Origin: Charina bottae
Taxonomy: Eukaryota; Chordata; Lepidosauria; Squamata; Charinaidae
Reading direction: 5' to 3'
Assembly: GCA_023362775.1 (NCBI GenBank)
Contig: JALMGJ010000063.1
Coordinates: forward strand, 992,001-1,056,000
Length of the DNA: 64,000 bases
Shown: positions 46,280 to 52,984 of the stretch, piece after piece
How positions within the stretch are numbered: the first letter of the stretch is position 1
Layout of the letters: each line of letters starts with the position of its first letter
Notes under the pieces: generated by a model
Told to the model about the DNA's origin: nothing
Databases searched by the model: none
What the model saw: only the letters and a program-made list of their open reading frames with translations
Position numbers and translations under genes: made by a program

Positions 46280-46675
46280 CTTTGCTGGACCGGCCATGTT
46301 GTTCGAATGCCTGACCATCTTCTTCCAAAGCAGCTACTTTACTCCCAACTTAAAAATGGAAAACGGAATATTGGTGGACAGCAAAAGAGATTCAAAGACA
46401 CTCTCAAAGCTAATTTTAAAAAATGTAATATCAGCATTGAGAACTGGGAAGCCCTAACTCATGAGCGTTTCAATTGGAGGTCAGCCTTTATTAATGGCGC
46501 TATGGACTTTGAAGAAGCACGAGTACAGGGTGAAAGGGAGAAAAGAGCCAAAAGGAAGGCACGTCAAGCAAACCCTCATCATGACCGTCTCCCACCCGGA
46601 AACCTATGCCCTCATTGTGGGAGGTTGTGCGGATCCAGAATTGGCCTTTACAGTCACTTACGGATCCACTGTTAA
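46280..46675 (+). pseudogene. LINE C-terminal domain with C2H2-type finger
   Basis: After the TAA at 46277-46279 the frame reads WTGHVVRMPDHLLPKQLLYS, RFKDTLKANFKKCNISIENW, ERFNWRSAFINGAMDFEEAR, then CPHCGRLCGSRIGLYSHLRI and HC (46607-46672). The C-X2-C-X12-H-X3/4-H spacing is that of a C2H2 finger. It could bind DNA or RNA at the target. The domain end is intact. Confidence 0.92.
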
Positions 46676-46732
46676 AATTTTACCCTTGGAAGACAATCTT
46701 ACTTGGCTACGAGTGATCGCCAATGATCAATG

Positions 46733-46742
46733 ATTTATTATC
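46733..46742. repeat. LINE target duplication, right (ATTTATTATC)
   Basis: Partner of 42800-42809. Confidence 0.9.
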
Positions 46743-47316
46743 TTTATTAAAGCTTCACACTGTTCAAAACTGTTGTAATTTATGTTTATATTAACTACTG
46801 CAAAATATATCTTTACTGTTAAAAGGCAGCCTGTAAATATTTCCAATAATTCTGTTCTGCTAGCCAATTAACCATTCTAAGATCCCTTGCGCTCCACATC
46901 ACCTTTCTATTCATTGTTTTGGTCTGTTTTCAGAAGAGATTTGTCCAGCTCAAAACACATACAGTGTGTCAGCTGCTTCCCTTAAGTGCACATGTTTCTC
47001 AGCACTCTGCCCAGCTGACAGATTGCAGCATTTAACTCAGTTGGTTGTGATATTTGCCAATTCATTCTCTAATGCAACGATCATTCATTTTCAAGTAGTA
47101 CACACTCTGCATCTATGAGACCATAATACTGAGCTGCACCAATTAATGTGGTTTTTCATTTTAAACATTTTAAAGATGAAATAGTATACACTTATTTAGT
47201 ACCAGTTATTAAATGAATTCTCAGTTTAATACTAAATTGCCAGCAGCAGTAGGAATCACATTTCAACTGAAAATTATATTTTTTTAATACAAGGAGAAAT
47301 GGATTAACAATACTTT
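46743..47316. other. Unique sequence
   Basis: About 570 bp AT-rich; together with 42727-42799 it would form the interior of any element bounded by the inverted repeat at 42677/47923 once later insertions are removed. Confidence 0.4.
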
Positions 47317-47421
47317 TATTTATTTTTTTATTTTTTATTTTTATCGTATTCATACCCCGCCTATCCCCTCCCTAGATGGAGGGCTCTAGGCGGCTTACAT
47401 ACATTGCATTTCCATATATTA

Positions 47422-47471
47422 TACATCATCATCATCATCCAAAGGTAAAATTTTAACAGTGGATCCGTATT
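47422..47471 (-). mobile_element. 50-bp LINE tail microinsertion
   Basis: On the minus strand TACGGATCCACTGTTAAAAT..TTACCTTTGGATGATGATG matches the 3' end of the LINE (46659-46690) with one difference, then ends in (ATG)5. CATATATTA flanks it on both sides (47413-47421 and 47472-47480). Confidence 0.85.
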
Positions 47472-47539
47472 CATATATTAACAACATTACCGCGCTAAGG
47501 GAAGGGGTAAGGGAACCAACTCTTTTCCGTGGGTATTGG

Positions 47540-47559
47540 ACTACATGTCCCAGAATACC
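47540..47559 (+). promoter_or_regulatory. ZNF143/THAP11-like motif in chimeric SINE, copy 1
   Basis: ACTACATGTCCCAGAATACC fits the ACTAYRNNNCCCR-type promoter motif. Copy 2 has the same block with fewer deviations. Confidence 0.6.
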
Positions 47560-47873
47560 TTGCTTCAGAGTCGGCTGCTGACGTCCTGGATGTTGCTGTT
47601 CGGGATCCGTCGTCTCTGTCTCCATCTCCGCCGCCATTCACGAGATCTTCGCTTCAGAGGATGACCCCCAACAGGACGCCAGCAAATTCTCCCACATAAG
47701 GTGGTACCCATTTATCTACTTGCATTAGCTTTCGAACTGCTGGGTTGACAGGAGCTGGGACGAGTGGCGAGCGCTCACTTCGCCACGCGGGGATTCGAAC
47801 TGCCGACCTACTGATCGGCAGTCTTACAGCTTCAGCGGTTTAACCCGCTGAGCTACCGCGTCCCTTTATCAAA

Positions 47874-47923
47874 ACTTATCAAAACACCTCTAGAAAGTAC
47901 AGATCTGTACGTTTTTCAAAGCA
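47874..47923 (-). repeat. 50-bp inverted repeat, right arm
   Basis: Contains the perfect palindrome GTACAGATCTGTAC (47897-47910). Partner of 42677-42726. Confidence 0.88.
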
Positions 47924-48083
47924 CTTGGGTCAAGCTATGACTTATTTATGAAGGATCTCTCAACTATTTTCTGAAGAACTATGGACAACATAAAAGTAAT
48001 GTGGGGGGGGGGAATCCAGTAAAGTAACTGATGGGCTCATTACTGAGTTTCTGGATAATTCATTTTTTAAGACGCCACCATTA
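47924..48083. other. Unique sequence
   Basis: Short AT-rich spacer with a run of G at 48003-48012. Confidence 0.4.
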
Positions 48084-48091
48084 CTCTAACA
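48084..48091. repeat. 8-bp target duplication, left (CTCTAACA)
   Basis: Identical at 50906-50913. Confidence 0.95.
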
Positions 48092-48379
48092 CAAGGGTCG
48101 GAAATGGCGGCTCGCGAGCCAGATGCGGCTCTTTGGCCCCTTGAGTGTGGCTCTTCTGCAGCTGAACTCACCCCTGCCCCTTCCACGTGATTGGATCCCG
48201 CCCCCAAACTCTTACGCTCTTACGTGCTCTCGCTCTCCAAGGCCGGGGCCACCCGCAGCCGCCCACACCTCGCGCATGAGGTTCTGCTCAGTTGCATTCT
48301 CCCCCATGTAGAAGCGGTGCCCGGGCCGCCTCTCGGGATGGGGCGCCCAGCCCGGCTGCGCTCTCTTGGCATCTCGGGA

Positions 48380-48752
48380 GACTGTAGTGACCGGAGGCGG
48401 CCAAGGGGAGAGCAGGCGGCTCTTCGCCCTCGGCGCGCCGCGGGGCCAGACGAGCCTCCGACTGCTGCTTCCTGCGCCTGTGGCCTCTTCGCTGCCGCCG
48501 CCTCCCGCCTCACCTCTGCCGCTCTCCGCTTCTCCGCAAAGCTCGCGGTTGATCTTAATGTTTCCTTTTCCTCCCCTTCAATATGTTCCAGCAAGCGAGG
48601 GGGAAGCGGAGAGCGGCAGAGGCGAGGCGGGCGGCGGCGGCAGCGAAGAGGCCACGGGCGCAGGAAGCAGCAGCCGGAGGCTCGTCTGGCCCCGCGGCGC
48701 GCCGAGGGCGAAGAGCTGCCTGCTCTCCCCTTGGCCGCCTCCGGTCATAGCC
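48380..48752. repeat. Inverted GC-rich modules in hAT family 2
   Basis: GACTGTAGTGACCGGAGGCG..CTCTCCGCTTCTCCGC (48380-48540) is followed after about 60 bases by its reverse complement (48601-48752). A third, direct copy starts at 49051 with the same first 20 bases. Confidence 0.9.
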
Positions 48753-49218
48753 GCTTCCCAAACGAGCAGTGCCGCGATCCCCGACCCGGCCACGCACGCC
48801 TGCCCGGGAATGCCGTGGCGCCCAGCAGAGCCCTCTGCACATGCTCCGCGACGCTCCCTACTTCCCGCCGCCTCTCCTGAGCTGAGCTCCGCAGCCGAGC
48901 CTGGGCGTGCGTGTGGGAGGGAAGCCGCCATCGCGGGCTTCCTCGCTGAGTTTGTCTGCCGCCTGCAGGGAGGGAGGCGGGGGGGACAGGGCTGGGCGCT
49001 GGGGCAGGGGCAGGGGCCACGGACGGCAGGCCAAAGGGAGATGCCAGGGCGACTGTAGTGACCGGAGGCGGCCAAGGGAAGAGCAGGCGGCTCTTCGCCC
49101 TTGGCGCGCTGCGGGGCCAGACGAGCCTCCGGCTGCTGCTTCCTGCTCCCGTGGCCTCTTTGCTGCCGCCGCTGCCGCCCCCCCAAAGTGCTCGCCAGGC
49201 AAGTAGGAGAGCGTTGCC

Positions 49219-49389
49219 ATGCCGGGCGCGCTGCGAGAGGAGACGGCGCAGCTGCTGGGCGACTACGGTCCCGGGGTGGGATTAGCTGGGCTTCGCAAGA
49301 GGCCGAACCGAGCCCGGGCTGCCGCGGCGAGCGCCCTCCCTGCTTTCCAGTGGCTGAAGGACCTGCCAATCTGTGTCGCCAGGCTTTAA
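49219..49389 (+). other. 56-codon frame with strong start context, possible captured exon
   Basis: Starts MPGALREETAQLLGDYGPGV after GTTGCCATGC and ends LKDLPICVARL. Unlike the surrounding repeat-driven frames it is in single-copy sequence and is not Pro/Ala-dominated at its beginning. It might be a captured first exon of a host gene or a chance frame. No family recognised. Confidence 0.25.
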
Positions 49390-50644
49390 CTAGGAGTCGC
49401 TTCCCGCAGGCGGCAAAAGGAAAACCGAGGCCAGGCGAAGTGGAAGCGGCTGAGGTCCGGCTCGGCTTTTCCTCCCCATCGTCGTGCGGGAGAGAGGAAA
49501 ACACCCGGGTGGGCCGGCGGGCGCTCGCTGCTCTGCCGCTGCTGCCCCGACTCCAAACTTTGTACTTCGTGCTCGCAGCGTTCAGACCGGCGCGGGAGCT
49601 GCAGAGCGGCAGGCTCGGATCCCGGGAAGGCAGCAGGGGGCCTCGCGGAGGGAGGCAAGCAGGCAGGTAGGGCAGGCGGGCGGCCCGGGCCTCCGCCGCC
49701 GGGCCCGCCCCCCTCGGCGCCTGTGCGACTCCCACGCTCCCGCTCCGCCTGGCCAGACATGCCCCGCTCTGGAAGCCGGGCACACCGAGGACCATGACTG
49801 CGGCGGCGAACGGGGCGAGCCTGGAGGCACCCTCCCCCGGCGCCCGCTGGCTCCACCCCTCGCCCGCCGGCTGCGCCCCGCGGGGACTGGCGCGGCAGAC
49901 AGAGCTGTGCCTGCGCGCCCGGCCGCCCTCCTTCCCGGGCAGCCGCACCGGATTGCTGCGGGCTGGGCAGTGGTCGCCCCCGGGCGCCTCTTGCCGGGGG
50001 AGTAGCGGGGGTGGGGGGATGCCGGGTCCTGCTGGGCGGGCGGGCGGCGGGGTCAGGGGCCGAGGAGGACGATCCCACCCCCTCCGGGGTGCCTTCGCTC
50101 TTGCTGGAGCCAGCGGAGCCCAGAGGTGGAGGTGGACTACTTTCCCCATCTCTTTCTCTGGTCTGCTGCTGGGGGAAGAGGCGCTCGATCCGTAGCCAGG
50201 CGGCGAGGAAGAGGACGCCGCCGCCTCCTCCGCCGGTGGGAGAGAAGGAGGAGCGGCTGCCCGCCTCCCTCCGCCAGCCCTGAGGGGACCTACCCGGCGG
50301 CGGTGGCGGCTCCCCTGAAGCGCGCCGCTTGTCATCGCCACCGCCCGCCTCGTTTCCCGCCCATCATTTCCTTGGCCCAACACGGGCGGGCGGAAGCGTT
50401 CTGGGGGGAGACAACATGGAGGCGGAAGCGGCAGCCCCGCCCGCGCCGAGTGGCGGTAGCGCGGCCCCGCCGCCGCCCTTTCTCTCCGGATCCCGGGAAG
50501 GCAGCGGGGGGCCTCATGGAGGGAGGCAAGCAGGCGGGCGGGGCAGGCGGGCGGGGAGGGCGGGTGGGGCAGGCCTCCGCCGCCAGGCCCGCCCCCCTCG
50601 GCGCCTGTGCGGCTTCCCCACGCCCTCCCACCCGCCCCAATAAG

Positions 50645-50835
50645 CCACGTGATTGGCTCCCGCCCGCAAACCCTGCCCCCTTCCACGTGATTGGCCCCTG
50701 CCCACAAACCTCGCCCCTTCCACGCGATTGGCTCCCGCCCGCAAACCCAGCCCCCTTCCACGTGATTGGCCCCCGCCCACAAACCCCACCCCCTTCCACG
50801 TGATTGGTCCCCGCCCGCAAACCCCGCCCCCTGGC
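50645..50835. repeat. 38-bp tandem CACGTG/CCAAT/GC-box array
   Basis: Five units of CTTCCACGTGATTGGCTCCC-GCCCGCAAACCCCGCCCC with 37-38 bp spacing; one unit has CACGCG. Each has an E box, an inverted CCAAT (ATTGG) and GC boxes. A lone unit lies near the left end (48181-48212). Confidence 0.92.
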
Positions 50836-50905
50836 TCTCGAGCATTTCAAAATGTGCACGAGCATTTCAAAATGGCTCCCGGCATAAAAAGTTTGCCGAC
50901 CCCTG

Positions 50906-50913
50906 CTCTAACA
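50906..50913. repeat. 8-bp target duplication, right (CTCTAACA)
   Basis: Matches 48084-48091. Confidence 0.95.
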
Positions 50914-51433
50914 GAAAGTACAGCTAGCTCTGTTTACCTATGTGACACTATTTTCTAGTTCTGGCAGTGAATGCTCAAATCTAGGACAGTTCTTGAGATT
51001 TTTTATGTAATTCAATAAAGCCATTATCACAGGCAACCTTGTTTATCAGCAGGTCGCTTAATTCCCTGCAATACCTGCTGCTATAATCTTTATATGAGAG
51101 TGACTCTGAACTCTATGTCTTTGTTTAAGCATGAGTCTTTCACAATTGTTATCTGGTCTCATTCACTCAAGTAATTTTGGATCTGGCTTTCTCTAATTAG
51201 AATGATGAGCATAGGCACAGAAAAACTTTATCTAGTTCTTTCATTAAGAAAGATAATTTCTTAATGTAAAAGAAAAGAACTGTATATTCTTTAGTATTAA
51301 TGGGACACACAGTCTCTGCAAGGGTAGTCTACCAAGGAAGGTGATTATTCAAATAGATTCCCAACATTAGTAAGCCGATGTGTTAAAACCTGATTGACCT
51401 CCAGAATGGAAATGGCTTGAGTGATTAACCCAA
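50914..51433. other. Unique sequence
   Basis: AT-rich, nothing recognised. Confidence 0.4.
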
Positions 51434-51584
51434 TCATTCCTGAATGCCCTCCTTCCTAGCTCTTAGGGGAGCTAAATAAAAAGAAATGAGTGAGATTAAG
51501 TTTCTAATAATGTTCGTGAAAACCTCAAAAGAAACTGCACTGAACAAAGAAGAACCCATCAAAGAGAACATTTGTAGCTCAGGG

Positions 51585-52343
51585 TTGAACTGTGGAGTCC
51601 TTGGTGCTCTCTGAGCCTTGTTGTTTTCTTGCAGACGTTTCATTGCCAGACTAGGCAACATCTTCAGTGTGAAAAGGGAAGTGGGACTTGCTCTCTGTTT
51701 ATATACTATGGCTTGTCCTGCTTGTGTTGGTGGAGGTGTTGTTCTCTCCTTAGGAGTTCCTTGATTGGGCTGTTGTTTGCTGCTTGTTTGATTAACTGAG
51801 TTAATAGTTCCTTGATTAGGGTATATTGTGCTGTTTGATTGTTCCTCTGGTGCTAATCCTGGTGTTAATCTTTGCATATCTGGGTGTTGATTGCTGGCCA
51901 GGAGGTGTTCTGGTCTTCTGGCTTTTCTACTGTCTCTTATGAATGGTATGTAAATGTTGTTTACCTCTATGTGTCTGTTGATGGCTGCTTTGTCTGAGTG
52001 CCAAGCTTCCAGCAATTCTCTAGCGTTTTTTGGATTTGGCTTGGTTTAAGATGCTCACAGTTTCCCAGTTGAAAGTATGGTTGAGACTGTCCATGTGTTG
52101 TGAGATTAAGGAATTTTCTTTGTGCCTTCTGACTGCTAGTTGGTGTTTGTGGATGTACTCTGCTAGTCTTCTAACAGAGAAGAACCCTTCTGAAGACCTG
52201 AACCACAGCAGTAATAGCAATGAAGAAATTCTACGCTGTACCACTCTGTGTACCAAGTCATTCAACAGCACTTGTACAACATTGCGTAGATAATGGTTCT
52301 TGTGTCCACAACGTATACGTTGTCCTACATAACTTGGAACCAA
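51585..52343 (-). mobile_element. Penelope-like element, 3' part
   Basis: Minus-strand frame 52343-52020 then, after a one-step frameshift near 52018, 52015-51434. The order is YVGQRIRCGHK (remnant of the GIY-YIG region), RLAEYIHKHQLAVRRHKENS, LISQHMDSLNHTFNWETVSI, LEAWHSDKAAINRHIEVNNI. These are the C-terminal hallmarks of Penelope-like retroelements, in which a GIY-YIG endonuclease follows the RT. The 3' UTR reads CTGAAGATGTTGCCTAGTCT, GGCAATGAAACGTCTGCAAG and ACTCCACAGTTCAACCCTGA. The RT itself is missing (5' truncation). Some interior sequence near 52200-52300 looks foreign or rearranged. Confidence 0.9.
51585..52343 (-). pseudogene. Penelope GIY-YIG C-terminal coding remnant
   Basis: The coding remnant is split in two frames. 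Conserved His, Arg and Glu residues of the EHQLAVRRH / LEAWHS blocks are partly kept, but the GIY and YIG strands are lost, so the endonuclease cannot be active. It is a fossil, most likely transposed in truncated form. Confidence 0.85.
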
Positions 52344-52468
52344 GGTACTGGACTATAATCACCCTTAATCACTTACCCAATTTATAAGGTTCACTTCTGC
52401 TGCCATTAAAAACATGCATGGCAGGAGCATAAATTCCATTTTTGGTAGTTATAAGCAGGCTCCAGCAT

Positions 52469-52979
52469 TTTATTTATTTATTTATTTATTTATTTATCTT
52501 ATTTATACCCCGCCTATCCCCTCCCTAATGGAGGGCTCTAGGCGGCTTACAATCATGTAAATTTAAAGTTATACAATCATATCATATACAGTCAAGTTTT
52601 ACCGCGCGAGAGGGAGGAGGGAAGGGAACCGGCTCTTCAGCTGCAGGCATCGGACTACATGCCCCAGAATGCCTCGCTCCGCACCAGCTGCTGACGTCCA
52701 GGAAGTTGCTGTTCCGGATCCATCGTCCTCCGTCGCCGATATCGGGACTCTCCAGGTCTTCTTGGTTTTTTGAGGACGACCCTCCGATGGACGCCAGCAA
52801 ATTGACCCATGTAAGTGGTACCCAATTTATCTACTCGCATTCAGCTTTCGACCTGTTGGGTGGACAGAAGCCGGGGTAAATGGCGAGAGCTCACCTCGCC
52901 ACGTGGTTTTTCGAACTGCCAACCTTGTGGTCGGCAGTCTAACGGCTCAGCGGTTTAACCCGCTGAGCCACCGCACCCC
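52469..52979 (-). mobile_element. Chimeric SINE, copy 2
   Basis: Minus strand: head GGTGCGGTGGCTCAGCGGGT with B box near AGTTCGAAAAA (mutated), Sauria-like segment CAACAGGTCGAAAGCTGAAT..GCGAGTAGATAAATTGGGTA, then body GCTGGCGTCCATCGGAGGGT..CAGCAGCTGGTGCGGAGCGA, a ZNF143-like block, and the L2-type tail GTAAGCCGCCTAGAGCCCTC with (ATAAA)n. It lacks the LINE-tail insert found in copy 1, so it shows the parental arrangement. Confidence 0.92.
52654..52673 (+). promoter_or_regulatory. ZNF143/THAP11-like motif in chimeric SINE, copy 2
   Basis: ACTACATGCCCCAGAATGCC, closer than copy 1 to the ACTACA..TCCCAGAATGC promoter consensus. Confidence 0.65.
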
Positions 52980-52984
52980 AAAAT

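Larger units (their letters stand above)
42810..46732 (+). mobile_element. Full-length LINE with endonuclease, RT and C2H2 finger
   Basis: A 3.9-kb non-LTR retrotransposon bounded by ATTTATTATC on both sides, so both ends are fixed. It has a 0.7-kb leader, an apurinic endonuclease (from about 43498), a reverse transcriptase and a C-terminal C2H2-like finger, all meant to be one reading frame. Breaks are four in-frame stops (44254, 45022, 45331, 46277) and one frameshift in an A run (about 45828-45837). The endonuclease, RT and C-terminal finger suggest an Ingi/Vingi-like clade, which is known in squamates, but that clade assignment is from memory. The 3' end is AT-rich with ATGATCAATG rather than poly(A). 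Confidence 0.95.
47317..47864 (-). mobile_element. Chimeric SINE, copy 1
   Basis: Minus strand: a tRNA-like head (GGGACGCGGTAGCTCAGCGG; B box AGTTCGAATCC), a Sauria-like segment (AACCCAGCAGTTCGAAAGC, ATGCAAGTAGATAAATGGGT, ACCACCTTATGTGGG) up to about 47695, then an unrelated GC-rich body (47484-47690) that contains ATGGCGGCGGAG and a ZNF143-like motif, and finally an L2-type tail (GTAAGCCGCCTAGAGCCCTC..GGATAGGCGGGGTATGAATA). A 50-bp LINE-tail insert (47422-47471) lies between body and tail. The second copy at 52469-52979 has the same order, so this is a real family, not a chance fusion. Confidence 0.92.
48092..50905. mobile_element. 2.8-kb CpG-island-like hAT element (family 2)
   Basis: Ends CAAGGGTCGGAAATGGC and, on the reverse strand, CAGGGGTCGGCAAACTTTTT with exact CTCTAACA duplications. 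No transposase. The interior is extremely GC- and CpG-rich and modular: one 120-150 bp module is present three times (48380-48540, inverted at 48601-48752, direct at 49051-49172), another twice (49618-49735 and 50490-50625), and a 38-bp CCAAT/GC-box array ends it (50645-50835). Many overlapping frames on both strands, including a 755-codon minus frame (48578-50845), arise from stop-poor GC-rich sequence; their products are Pro/Ala/Gly/Arg-rich and repeat with the modules, so I do not call genes. Confidence 0.95.

Noticed and set aside
47800..47864. tRNA gene at the chimeric SINE head
   Set aside because: Same reason: tRNA-derived head of a SINE, with extra bases in the A-box region.
48191..50803. 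Many 80-230 codon frames in the 2.8-kb hAT
   Set aside because: Stop-poor GC-rich DNA; frames overlap on both strands and follow duplicated modules.
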